DNA of 14,394 nt, taken from contig JBKQPR010000038.1 in NCBI GenBank assembly GCA_052144935.1, positions 1 to 14,394 of the forward strand, in the 5' to 3' direction. The translations under genes were made by a program, and so were the position numbers. A model generated the notes under the pieces. It worked only from the letters and a program-made list of their open reading frames with translations. It made no database searches and was not told the origin of the DNA. Origin of the DNA: JOPF133 sp052144935. GTDB taxonomy: Bacteria > Acidobacteriota > Terriglobia > Bryobacterales > Bryobacteraceae. Shown here one piece after another: positions 5,930 to 12,595 of this stretch; position 1 is the stretch's first letter, and every line of letters begins with the position of its first letter.

Positions 5930-8164
5930 TTATGGGCTGGTCCCGTGGCTCGCAGCCGCCGGCCGGAACGTCATCGCCGACCGCGCGTCCACCTTCCGGA
6001 ACTGCATGGGGTAGCTTCGCAGGTTGTAGTAATCCTCCCACTGATCCCGGTAGTGGCTCGATAGAATCTGCCCCGATTGGCCGGTCATCACGTTCAGCAG
6101 CGAGCGGTCCCAATCGCCCAGATCGGCATTCATCCGCATGGAAGGGCCCAGCGTGCGGGTGGTCTGCTTCACGGTGGTGTTCCATCCGCTCATGGGCACC
6201 GGCGCTATGTCGAAGTAGTTACCCAGAATCGGCACCTGGTGAACGATCGGATGCACAATCCCGATCTTCAAATACGCGCCGTATTGCCAGCGCCGGATAT
6301 CCCTGCCTTGCATGCGGCGGCCTTCCTCCACTGCGTCCACCAGGGCGCGCAACAGCATCTCGTCGTAGTCCTCGAACCAGCCGGTGGGCCGCTCCCGCAG
6401 GAGTTTCTCCACCACCGCCTGCGCCAGTATGTAGTTATAGGCCACGCCTTGGCCTGGCGCCGCGTTCTCAGCGACGGCCAGCCGCACCTGCTGATACGCC
6501 AGCGCCATAATCAAGGGCGCGGCCAGGTTTCGGTCCATCTGCCCGTTCCATGCGCGCAACAACGCGATGGCCGGATCGAGCGACGGGTTGTGCGCCTGGC
6601 GCTTCTCGTAAGCCGCCACCAGTTGCCCCGCCAGGAATTTCCCGAAGGCCGAATACACGTCCCCCTGCACGGCCAGCAGATCCTGCGCCTTCCACCCTTC
6701 CCGCGCTTCCAACAGGTGCCGGATCTGCACCGAGCGGTCGGGCGGCGCGAACGATCCGTTCACCGGATACGGATAGTCCACCGGAAAGGTGTTCTGGTTG
6801 GCGCTGTCGATAATCCCGCTGGGCGGATTGAAGACCGCCGGCAACTGGTCGAACGGAATGAAGCCATCCCACTCGTATTTCCCCAATGCGCCATCCACCG
6901 GCACGTCCCCCGTGTAGCCGGTGCGCTTAGGGAGCTTGCCGGCCGCGTGATACCCGATGTTGCCATCCACGTCGGCGTACACGAAATTCGATCCCGGCCC
7001 CGGAAAGCGCTCCAGCGCGGCGGTGAATTGCTGCCAGTTCTTCGCGCGGTCGATGTCCAGCATCGGAAACTGCATGATGCCGTGGACCGCCAGACTCCAC
7101 CGCAGCGTGAGGCGGGCCCCGCCTTCGGTGAGGAACAGAGGACCATGCCGCGTCACCCACACCCCCAGCTCCGCCGGGGCGGCGCCTTTTACCCTGATGA
7201 TTTCGCGTTCCAAACGGGCCTGTGCCGGCTGTCCTTCATATACGTAGCGGCCGGTCTGCTCGTCGAGCTGTTCCAGGCAGAGGTCCTGCACATCGAACTG
7301 CAGGTTGGTGATGCCCCAGGCGATCCGCTGGTTGTGCCCCACGACGACGCCCGGCACGCCCGGCAGGGACACTCCGGAGACGTCGATCTCCGGCGCCGTC
7401 AGGTGCACCATGTACCAGATGCCCGGCAGGGAATACGCCAGGTGCATATCGTTCGAGAGCAACGGCTTGCCCGACGCCGTGTGACGGCCCGCCAGCGCCC
7501 AGGCGTTCGATCCGGGCGGCGACTCCCAGCCCGCGCGCACCGGAAACAGATATTGCACCTTGGCCGGATTGCCCGACGCCAACATGCTTCGCTTGAGCAT
7601 CTCGTCACGCCAGGTGGTGGTCAGGTCGCGGAACATGTAGATGCACACCAGCAGCGAATCCACCACGCTCCAGGGGCGCGGCTGATAGCCCAGCAATGTA
7701 AACTCCACCGGCAGCGCGTTCAGGTGGGAGGCGATAAACGCATTGATGCCGCGCGTGTAGGCCGCCATGGCCGCGCGGTCGGCCGGCGGCAGGGTGGTGT
7801 AGGCGTCCTCCGCGATCCGCCGCAACCGCAGCCGCCGCGCCTCCCGGTCGGTTTCCAGGGCCCCCGGGCCCACGACTTCGGAAAGGTCGCCGGCCGTATA
7901 GCGGCGCAGCGCGTCCATTTGCCACAAGCGGTCCTGCGCCGTCAGGTAGCCCTGCACAAAGAGGGCGTCGTCCAGGCCGGCCGCCCGGATATGCGGCACG
8001 CCGCGCGCGTCGAAGGCCACCGAGACCGCCGCGCCCACGGGCGCTTCCACCGTGCCGGAACGCTGCGGCAGAGGCCGCCAGACGAACCAATAAAAGATGC
8101 CGGCCGCCAGAACCAGCAGGATGGCGATGGCATAGTTGACGAGCCGAAGAATGCGCTGAATCAT
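5930..8164 (-). CDS. Penicillin-acylase-family (S45) Ntn hydrolase, membrane-anchored
   Basis: A 744-residue member of the penicillin amidase family, which hydrolyses amide bonds of beta-lactams, acyl-homoserine lactones or other N-acyl compounds after self-cleavage into two chains. The N-terminal hydrophobic helix (about 11-29, AIAILLVLAAGIFYWFVW) lacks a clear cleavage site, so the enzyme is probably tethered on the periplasmic side. The autoprocessing site is at Gly218-Ser219 in the hallmark GSNAWALAG; Ser219 would be the nucleophile. Other family blocks are SNDMHL (237-242), GHNQRIAWGITN (276-287), YADVDGNIGYHAAGKLPKR (396-414) and the SANQN segment (454-458) carrying the catalytic Asn candidate. 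Length is normal for the family and no key residue is missing. The substrate cannot be read from sequence; quorum-signal or lipid-amide acylase activity is as likely as penicillin cleavage. It is monocistronic and convergent with the MarR-GNAT gene. Confidence 0.92.
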   Translation of the reverse strand: MIQRILRLVNYAIAILLVLAAGIFYWFVWRPLPQRSGTVEAPVGAAVSVAFDARGVPHIRAAGLDDALFVQGYLTAQDRLWQMDALRRYTAGDLSEVVGPGALETDREARRLRLRRIAEDAYTTLPPADRAAMAAYTRGINAFIASHLNALPVEFTLLGYQPRPWSVVDSLLVCIYMFRDLTTTWRDEMLKRSMLASGNPAKVQYLFPVRAGWESPPGSNAWALAGRHTASGKPLLSNDMHLAYSLPGIWYMVHLTAPEIDVSGVSLPGVPGVVVGHNQRIAWGITNLQFDVQDLCLEQLDEQTGRYVYEGQPAQARLEREIIRVKGAAPAELGVWVTRHGPLFLTEGGARLTLRWSLAVHGIMQFPMLDIDRAKNWQQFTAALERFPGPGSNFVYADVDGNIGYHAAGKLPKRTGYTGDVPVDGALGKYEWDGFIPFDQLPAVFNPPSGIIDSANQNTFPVDYPYPVNGSFAPPDRSVQIRHLLEAREGWKAQDLLAVQGDVYSAFGKFLAGQLVAAYEKRQAHNPSLDPAIALLRAWNGQMDRNLAAPLIMALAYQQVRLAVAENAAPGQGVAYNYILAQAVVEKLLRERPTGWFEDYDEMLLRALVDAVEEGRRMQGRDIRRWQYGAYLKIGIVHPIVHQVPILGNYFDIAPVPMSGWNTTVKQTTRTLGPSMRMNADLGDWDRSLLNVMTGQSGQILSSHYRDQWEDYYNLRSYPMQFRKVDARSAMTFRPAAASHGTSP

Positions 8165-8619
8165 CAGGTTGAAGGCAAGTCCAATGATAGCCCGGAAAAA
8201 CCCGCAGGGAAGCCAAGCCCGCGGACCCTACGCCTGGAGAGTGCTTGAAAAGGCGCCTTCCCGCCGTTGGCGCCCCGGTGCGATCGCGCCGGACCAGAAA
8301 GGGCGCCGGCGCCAGCCGCCGTTTCTCACCCTACCATCCGCCGTGTGGCGCAGGCGGGCGGGGTGCCTTCTGGGCCCTGGGCCGCCTGCTGTGTCGAGGC
8401 CCGGCTCGACAGCCGTTCGCGATTATTGACGGTGTCGATGGCAAACGCGAGTCGGAGGTGGGATCGGGAACGGGGGGGCCGGGGTAGCCGGCGGGGAGCT
8501 GGCCTCGGGTCGTGCGGCTATCTTTCTCCCGCCGGTCTGGCGCCCCGAGCGGGGTTGGGAACGCCTGCGGGTCCTGCGGGTGCGGCCGGTATCCAGGGCA
8601 GAAGCGGTTTTCCTGGCCT
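8165..8619. other. 455-bp gene-free region with one perfect inverted repeat
   Basis: This lies between two minus-strand genes, upstream of the S45 hydrolase and downstream of the secreted hypothetical gene. Open frames here are GC-driven and resemble no family. One clean inverted repeat stands out: TGTCGAG (8392-8398) and CTCGACA (8405-8411), separated by GCCCGG. It could be a terminator stem for the secreted protein's transcript (no T-tract seen) or an operator. Nothing else is recognisable. Confidence 0.55.
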
Positions 8620-9231
8620 CTATTTGAACCGCAGGGTGATCCGGTTCTCCTTGCCTCCGTAGAGCACCTCCAGATCCTTCATCTTCTGCTTCTCCATGGG
8701 GAAGTAGAGCAGGCCGCTCACCGGTTGATCGGTCTTCTTTTCGGGCAGGATCTTGCTGTCGAGCACTTTCTTCAAGGGGTTCTCCCGCTCGTCGTTCTTC
8801 ACCGTGGACCCGGTGGGTCCGTGGTCGGTGGGCATGCCGGGCCCCCCCATCATCACCGGGCCGCCGATGGTCCATCCGCTCTTCTTCTTGGCCGGTTCTT
8901 CGCCCGACACGATCAGGGCGGTTTGCCCGGCGATCTGGTTGCCCACGAACGGCTGGGCCTTCTCGCCATCCTTGTCCGTGTGGAGCACAAAATCGTCTCG
9001 CAGGACCGAAACCTCTTTTCCGTACTTGGGGGTCACTTTTATTTCGGCGACGATGTAATGTCCGCCGAGGTCGTTGCCGATTAATCCCTTGACGGCCTCG
9101 CCGTCGATATACAGAGTGGCTTCCAGGCCGACGTCGTCGTTCTCACCGCGGGCGGTGGCGACGGTCTTTTTGGCAGCGGCGGAAAGGAGCAACGCGGGGA
9201 GCAACCAAAGGGCGAAAACTCGGACAGCCAT
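8620..9231 (-). CDS. Secreted protein of unknown function
   Basis: A 203-residue protein starting MAVRVFALWLLPALLLSAAA, a short Sec-type signal peptide with possible cleavage around the SAAA run. The mature part has a beta-rich N-terminal half (GLEATLYIDGEAVKGLIG, then VAEIKVTPKYGKEV), a glycine/methionine-rich central linker (GGPVMMGGPGMP) and a charged C-terminal half ending in NRITLRFK. I recognise no family. The frame is open 17 codons further upstream, but the ATG at 9231 is chosen because it begins the signal peptide and has GAGGTG 7 nt upstream (complement of 9239-9244). It is divergent from recA, sharing a 95-bp control region; no functional link to recA is implied. Confidence 0.7.
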   Translation of the reverse strand: MAVRVFALWLLPALLLSAAAKKTVATARGENDDVGLEATLYIDGEAVKGLIGNDLGGHYIVAEIKVTPKYGKEVSVLRDDFVLHTDKDGEKAQPFVGNQIAGQTALIVSGEEPAKKKSGWTIGGPVMMGGPGMPTDHGPTGSTVKNDERENPLKKVLDSKILPEKKTDQPVSGLLYFPMEKQKMKDLEVLYGGKENRITLRFK

Positions 9232-9253
9232 GGGCGGGCACCTCTTCCTATCG

Positions 9254-9259
9254 ATTATA
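9254..9259 (-). promoter_or_regulatory. -10 element for the secreted hypothetical gene
   Basis: A perfect TATAAT reads on the minus strand, 22 bp before the ATG, leaving room for the GAGGTG ribosome site. At 17-bp spacing the -35 is poor (GTGGCG), so activator help or a different spacing is possible. Confidence 0.45.
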
Positions 9260-9285
9260 CCGTCCGCTATGCTGTGCGCCACTGC

Positions 9286-9291
9286 TACAAT
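9286..9291 (+). promoter_or_regulatory. Possible -10 element of the recA promoter
   Basis: TACAAT lies 35 bp before the recA ATG, in the 95-bp region shared with the divergent gene. No convincing -35 is present at 16-18 bp. No CTGT-N8-ACAG or GAAC-N4-GTTC LexA-type box is visible between 9232 and 9326, so SOS control by the known Gram-negative or Gram-positive boxes is not supported. Confidence 0.35.
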
Positions 9292-9326
9292 GGGCTTTCA
9301 CCCGCATTTCAGGAGTTGCACCCCAC

Positions 9327-10400
9327 ATGGACGAAAAAGAGCGTACCCGCGCTTTAGACCTCGCTCTGAGCCAGATTGAGAAGCAATTCGGCAAGGGCTC
9401 GATCCTGCGTCTTGGATCGAAAGATGCCATCGTACCGGTCTCGGTGATTTCGACGGGCTCGATTTCACTGGACGCTGCTTTGGGCGTAGGCGGTTTCCCT
9501 CGGGGCCGCGTTACCGAAATTTTCGGGCCGGAGTCTTCCGGCAAGACCACCATCGCGCTGCAGGTGATCGCCGAAGCCCAGAAAAAAGGGGGCATGGCGG
9601 CGTTCATCGATGTGGAGCACGCGCTCGACCCGGCCTATGCCAAGAAACTGGGGGTGGACATAGACAACCTGCTGGTCTCCCAACCCGACTACGGCGAACA
9701 GGCCCTCGAGATTACCGGCGCGCTGATTGCCTCCGCGCAGATCGATGTGCTGGTCGTGGACTCGGTGGCGGCGCTGGTTCCCAAAGCCGAACTGGAGGGC
9801 GAAATGGGCGACAGCCACATGGGCCTGCAAGCCCGTCTGATGTCGCAGGCACTGCGCAAGCTCACGGGCGTGGTGTCCAAATCGCGCACTTGCCTGATCT
9901 TCATCAACCAGATCCGTGAGAAGATCGGGGTCATGTTCGGCAATCCGGAGACCACCACCGGCGGGCGGGCGCTCAAGTTTTACTCCTCGGTGCGGCTGGA
10001 CATCCGGCGGATCGCCGCCATCAAGGACGGCGAGAGCGTGGTGGGGAACCGGACCAAAGTCAAAGTCGTCAAGAACAAAGTGGCTTCTCCGTTCCGCGAG
10101 GCCGAGTTCGACATCATTTATGGGGAAGGCGTGTCGAAAGAAGGCGACCTGATCGACCTCGGAGTAGCGCAGAATCTGGTGGAAAAGAGCGGCTCCTGGT
10201 TCAGCTATAAGGGCGACCGGATCGGGCAGGGGCGCGAGAACGCGCGCCAGTTCCTGAAGGACAATCCGGACATCCGGCAATCCATCGACACAGAATTGCG
10301 CAAGACTTTGGGGCTGATTAAGCCCGAAGCCGTTCCGTCACCCGAACCAGCGGCCCAGGCGGCCGGCGCATCCCCGAGACCGGTTGCCGCGCGGCGGTGA
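9327..10400 (+). CDS. recA: RecA recombinase
   Basis: A 357-residue full-length RecA, the ATP-dependent strand-exchange protein of homologous recombination and the trigger of LexA cleavage. The N-terminal filament helix is intact (residues about 8-30, with IEKQFGKGSILRLG). Walker A is GPESSGKT (67-74), the ATPase glutamate lies in IDVEHALDP (Glu98), Walker B is LVVDS (142-146), loop L1 is around 157-165 (EGEMGDSHM) and loop L2 spans FINQIR to GGRALKFY (192-219). The paired lysines of VVKNKVASPF are present, as is the C-terminal domain, with an Ala/Pro-rich tail. AGGAG (9311-9315) lies 11 nt before the ATG, a little far. It is followed after 30 bp by a RecA-like paralogue, probably cotranscribed. 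Confidence 0.98.
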   Translation: MDEKERTRALDLALSQIEKQFGKGSILRLGSKDAIVPVSVISTGSISLDAALGVGGFPRGRVTEIFGPESSGKTTIALQVIAEAQKKGGMAAFIDVEHALDPAYAKKLGVDIDNLLVSQPDYGEQALEITGALIASAQIDVLVVDSVAALVPKAELEGEMGDSHMGLQARLMSQALRKLTGVVSKSRTCLIFINQIREKIGVMFGNPETTTGGRALKFYSSVRLDIRRIAAIKDGESVVGNRTKVKVVKNKVASPFREAEFDIIYGEGVSKEGDLIDLGVAQNLVEKSGSWFSYKGDRIGQGRENARQFLKDNPDIRQSIDTELRKTLGLIKPEAVPSPEPAAQAAGASPRPVAARR

Positions 10401-10430
10401 TCCCGGCGGCGGGAATCTTCGCGCATTCCG

Positions 10431-11180
10431 ATGACCGAAGACTACCGGCGGCGTGCCATCTGGGGAAGGCTTGCCCGTATGGAGAGCCGGCGCGCCTCGC
10501 CGGCGATCCCCACGGGCTTTCGGGCGCTGGATGCGGTGCTGGGGGTGGGAGGATTGCCTCGCGGCCGCATCGTGGAATGGTTCGGGCCGCCCTCCTGCGG
10601 AAAGACCACCCTGGCCCTGCAAACGGTCGCGCACGTCCAGCGAAACGGCTGTGTAGCGGCGTGGATCGATGCCGACCGGACGTTCGACCCCGCTTACGCG
10701 GCGGCGCTGGGCGTGACGCTGGAACGGCTGCCGCTGGCGCGGCCGGAGTCGGCGGAAGAATTCATTGAAATGGCCAGGCAACTCCTCGATTCGGGCGCGG
10801 TGGATCTCCTGGTGGTGGATTCGGCGGCAGCCCTGACTCCCAGCCTGGAACTGGGCGCCGGGATCGGCGACGGCGGCTCCGGGTTGCAAGGACGCGTGCT
10901 GGCCTCCGGGTTGCGCAAAATGTGCTTCACGCTGCGGCGAAGCGATTCGGCGGCCCTCTTCCTCAACCAGAATCGTACCCGGCTGGATGCCGCGTCGGGA
11001 GAGATGGAGACCAGCGCCGGCGGGCCGGCCTTGAAGCTATATGCTCCGGTCCGGCTCGCGTTCCAGCCGGAAAACGGGCCAAGGCTGCGGCTGCGGGCGC
11101 TGAAAAACAATGCCGCGGCGGCCTTCAAAGGCGGCGTTTTGGACTGGCGCGAAGGCGCCGGATTCGCCGATACCCTGTAA
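10431..11180 (+). CDS. Shortened, divergent RecA paralogue
   Basis: A 249-residue RecA-core protein directly downstream of recA. Conserved: Walker A GPPSCGKT (52-59), Walker B LLVVDS (126-131), FLNQ (177-180) and the GGPALKLYAPVRL end of loop L2 (from 197). Changed: the ATPase glutamate is Asp82 (IDADRTFDP against IDVEHALDP in recA), the L1 DSHM is replaced by DGGS, the L2 middle is rewritten, and the second of the two KNK lysines is Asn (LKNN, 224-227). The N-terminal filament helix and the whole C-terminal domain are absent. Such features recall the RecA-like ImuA/SulA-related group that partners with mutagenic polymerases, but no imuB or dnaE2 is adjacent, so that name is not assigned. Start ATG 10431; ATG 10479 is an alternative. 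It probably modulates RecA or binds DNA, with weak or no strand exchange; this is inference. Confidence 0.85.
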   Translation: MTEDYRRRAIWGRLARMESRRASPAIPTGFRALDAVLGVGGLPRGRIVEWFGPPSCGKTTLALQTVAHVQRNGCVAAWIDADRTFDPAYAAALGVTLERLPLARPESAEEFIEMARQLLDSGAVDLLVVDSAAALTPSLELGAGIGDGGSGLQGRVLASGLRKMCFTLRRSDSAALFLNQNRTRLDAASGEMETSAGGPALKLYAPVRLAFQPENGPRLRLRALKNNAAAAFKGGVLDWREGAGFADTL

Positions 11181-11248
11181 AAACAGCCCTACGGATGGAC
11201 AAAACGCAAAAAAACAGCGGAAAATCGGGCTTTTTTGCGCCGAATCGC

Positions 11249-11277
11249 TTTACATCCCCATGCCCTTCCCTTATCAT
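11249..11277 (+). promoter_or_regulatory. Strong sigma-70-type promoter for the HU gene
   Basis: TTTACA (11249-11254) and TATCAT (11272-11277) are separated by exactly 17 bp, each one base from consensus. Transcription would start near 11284, giving a leader of about 100 nt. It is the best promoter in the window, fitting an abundant nucleoid protein, and lets the HU gene be expressed apart from the recA pair. Confidence 0.7.
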
Positions 11278-11294
11278 TGATATCGATTCAGACG

Positions 11295-11312
11295 CGTGTT
11301 CGGGAAAACACG
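11295..11312 (+). promoter_or_regulatory. 5' leader hairpin of the HU mRNA
   Basis: CGTGTT (11295-11300) and AACACG (11307-11312) form a perfect 6-bp stem with a CGGGAA loop, about 11 nt after the predicted transcription start. It could protect the 5' end or bind a regulator. The Shine-Dalgarno is 60 nt further on and is not covered by it. Confidence 0.4.
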
Positions 11313-11385
11313 AGTCGTTAAACTTGTTTCGATGGAATGTGGCCAAGAGCCATGGAGCGATCACGGAGAATCAAAAAGGAGAAAT

Positions 11386-11691
11386 ATGGCGAATCAGAGA
11401 ATGACCCAGACGCAACTGGTCAAGTCGCTGGCGGAGCACAGCGAGGTCAACAATAAAGTGGCCCGCGGGCTTCTGGACCATCTGGCGGCGCTGGCGATCA
11501 GTGAAGTGAAGAAGAACGGCATGTTCGTGCTGCCGGGCATCGGCCGGTTAGTACGCGTGGACCGCAAGGCCCGCACGGGCCGCAACCCGGCCACTGGCGA
11601 ATCGATTAAGATTCCGGCCAAGAAGGTGGTGAAGTTCCGCGTGGCGAAAGCCGCTAAGGACGCCATCGTTCCGCCGAAAAAAGCGAAGTAG
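11386..11691 (+). CDS. HU-family DNA-binding protein
   Basis: A 101-residue member of the HU/IHF family, which bends and compacts DNA as a dimer in the nucleoid. The N-terminal helices (TQTQLVKSLAEHSEVNNKVARGLL, about 7-30) are followed by the beta-arm region GIGRLVRVDRKARTGRNP (51-68), which has the family's GxG and RxGRNP-type DNA-contacting arm, then KIPAKKVVKFRVAKAAKDAI. The tail (PPKKAK) is a short lysine-rich extension. AAGGAG (11376-11381) precedes the ATG at 11386 by 4 nt; the in-frame upstream codons from 11296 lack family resemblance. It has its own promoter and a strong terminator, so it is monocistronic. Whether it is homodimeric HU or a specialised paralogue cannot be told. Confidence 0.93.
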   Translation: MANQRMTQTQLVKSLAEHSEVNNKVARGLLDHLAALAISEVKKNGMFVLPGIGRLVRVDRKARTGRNPATGESIKIPAKKVVKFRVAKAAKDAIVPPKKAK

Positions 11692-11714
11692 AGTCGCAGC
11701 GCCTCTAGACACAA

Positions 11715-11747
11715 AACCCCGCGGTTCCGGTCCGGGACCGCGGGGTT
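11715..11747. terminator. Strong bidirectional intrinsic terminator
   Basis: A 14-bp stem (11715-11728 with 11734-11747, one G-T pair) closes a 5-nt loop. On the plus strand CTTCTTCT follows. On the minus strand the stem ends into TTTTGTGT. It lies between the convergent HU and tatA genes and can end both transcripts. Confidence 0.9.
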
Positions 11748-11810
11748 CTTCTATTGGATCTCTCGAAGCCGAGCCGAAACCGCCCCAACTTGCGGGGGAT
11801 TTCGCGAAGC

Positions 11811-12002
11811 CTACGCATCCTTCTTCTTGTCGTCGCCTTCTTCCTTCATCGCTGTCTTGAAGTTGCGGATCCCTTCGCCTAAACCCTTTCCCAGCTCACC
11901 AACCTTCTTGCCACCGAACAGCAAGACAGCCACGATGCAGATGACGACGAGCTCAGGAAAGCCCAAACCACCAAGACCGGCAGTCTGTATGACAGGCTCC
12001 AT
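11811..12002 (-). CDS. tatA: Twin-arginine translocase subunit TatA
   Basis: A 63-residue TatA/E protein, which forms the pore-like oligomer that moves folded twin-arginine proteins across the inner membrane. It shows the family order: a short periplasmic N-terminus, the FPEL motif (15-18), a transmembrane helix (about 17-31, ELVVICIVAVLLFGG), a hinge, an amphipathic helix (36-53, GELGKGLGEGIRNFKTAM) and an acidic/lysine tail. A perfect Shine-Dalgarno AAGGAGG (complement of 12008-12014) sits 5 nt before the ATG. No tatB or tatC is adjacent, a split arrangement common in many phyla. It shares a bidirectional terminator with the HU gene. Confidence 0.93.
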   Translation of the reverse strand: MEPVIQTAGLGGLGFPELVVICIVAVLLFGGKKVGELGKGLGEGIRNFKTAMKEEGDDKKKDA

Positions 12003-12027
12003 TGCGGCCTCCTTTTGTATCAGTCTT

Positions 12028-12058
12028 ATTGTAGCGGATTCCCGGAGGGTCCGGTCAA
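12028..12058 (-). promoter_or_regulatory. Putative tatA promoter
   Basis: On the minus strand TTGACC (complement of 12053-12058) and TACAAT (complement of 12028-12033) are separated by 19 bp, longer than the ideal 17. The -35 lies inside the first copy of the tandem repeat described next. A start near 12021 leaves a leader containing the AAGGAGG site. Confidence 0.45.
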
Positions 12059-12161
12059 GCGGTTCGCTCCCCGGTCTCCCCGGTACCGGCTGGGTCCGGT
12101 CAAGCGGTTCGCTCCAGGCACCGGCTGGGTCCGGTCAAGCGGTTCGCTCCAGGCACCGGCT
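12047..12161. repeat. 35-bp direct repeats over the tatA upstream region
   Basis: Two identical 35-bp units lie in tandem (12092-12126 and 12127-12161). A third, partial unit at 12047-12070 shares the first 24 bp and is followed by a diverged 21-bp stretch that ends with the same ACCGGCT. Each copy contains GGTCAAGCGG, which on the minus strand reads TTGACC, a potential -35 (complements of 12053-12058, 12098-12103 and 12133-12138). Only the first has a nearby -10. There are no unique spacers, so this is not a CRISPR array. Confidence 0.85.
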
Positions 12162-12234
12162 CAAGGGCGCTCGCCAGCCCGCGGCCTCGGGGAGGTCCCC
12201 GAGCCCTCCGCCCATTGATTCCGTCCGGATGCCT

Positions 12235-12462
12235 TCAATGGGCCCAGAACCGCAGCCGCATGAGATCCTGCTGCATGCCGAAGGACATCGGCGTCAGCAG
12301 AATGATCACCGCAAACCACGTGGTCGCGACCGAAATCAACACATTGGCGAGGCGGCTGCGTCCGGTCAGGAGCCGGAACGCCAGGGCGCCCGCGAACGGG
12401 GCTACCGCCGTAGCCACGCGAACGTGCGGACTCAACTGCTCCAGTAATCCCGTGGGAAACAC
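12235..12462 (-). CDS. Small two-helix membrane protein, unknown function
   Basis: A 75-residue protein with two hydrophobic segments (about 16-33, VATAVAPFAGALAFRLL, and 39-58, ANVLISVATTWFAVIILLTP) joined by a short basic turn (TGRSR), suggesting a helical hairpin in the inner membrane. The tail MQQDLMRLRFWAH is short and basic. I recognise no family. The proposed start is GTG at 12462; no Shine-Dalgarno is spaced correctly, but a -10-like TACACT ends 6 bp before it, so the message may be leaderless. It is divergent from dnaG. The codon pattern and coherent membrane topology favour a real gene, but it remains a prediction. Confidence 0.55.
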   Translation of the reverse strand: MFPTGLLEQLSPHVRVATAVAPFAGALAFRLLTGRSRLANVLISVATTWFAVIILLTPMSFGMQQDLMRLRFWAH

Positions 12463-12468
12463 ACCCCG

Positions 12469-12499
12469 AGTGTAGCGCCGGGGTGGCGCGGCGGGTCAA
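12469..12499 (-). promoter_or_regulatory. Putative leaderless promoter of the small membrane protein
   Basis: On the minus strand TTGACC (complement of 12494-12499) and TACACT (complement of 12469-12474) are 19 bp apart. The predicted start falls at or next to the GTG at 12462. The hexamers and 19-bp spacing copy the tatA arrangement, which lends both some weight. Confidence 0.35.
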
Positions 12500-12574
12500 G
12501 CTATCCTCGGTAGTACGCTCACCGGCTTCGTTTGGTTAGCGATCCCGGTTACAGCCGGGAGCGCACCAGTGCGG

Positions 12575-12580
12575 GATAAT
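12575..12580 (+). promoter_or_regulatory. Possible -10 element of dnaG
   Basis: GATAAT lies 15 bp before the dnaG ATG, preceded by a TCCCGG/CCGGGA inverted repeat (12543-12548 with 12555-12560) where a -35 would be expected. No -35 match is seen. The implied leader is about 10 nt. Confidence 0.35.
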
Positions 12581-12595
12581 AGGCCGCAAGGCGCC

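Noticed and set aside
6077..8248. 723-codon plus-strand open frame opposite the S45 hydrolase
   Set aside because: An Arg/His/Gln-rich antisense shadow; the minus strand carries all penicillin-acylase motifs.
9232..9326. LexA/SOS box upstream of recA
   Set aside because: No CTGT-N8-ACAG or GAAC-N4-GTTC type motif is visible in the 95-bp region.
10431..11180. Naming the RecA-like gene imuA
   Set aside because: The size and degenerate RecA core fit, but imuB and dnaE2 are not adjacent and the similarity to the neighbouring RecA is still high, so the assignment is not secure.
11296..11385. 30-codon N-terminal extension of the HU protein
   Set aside because: It lacks HU similarity and would begin in the leader hairpin; the ATG at 11386 has a Shine-Dalgarno and matches the family start.
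12047..12161. CRISPR array
   Set aside because: The units are contiguous tandem repeats with no unique spacers, and no cas gene is present.
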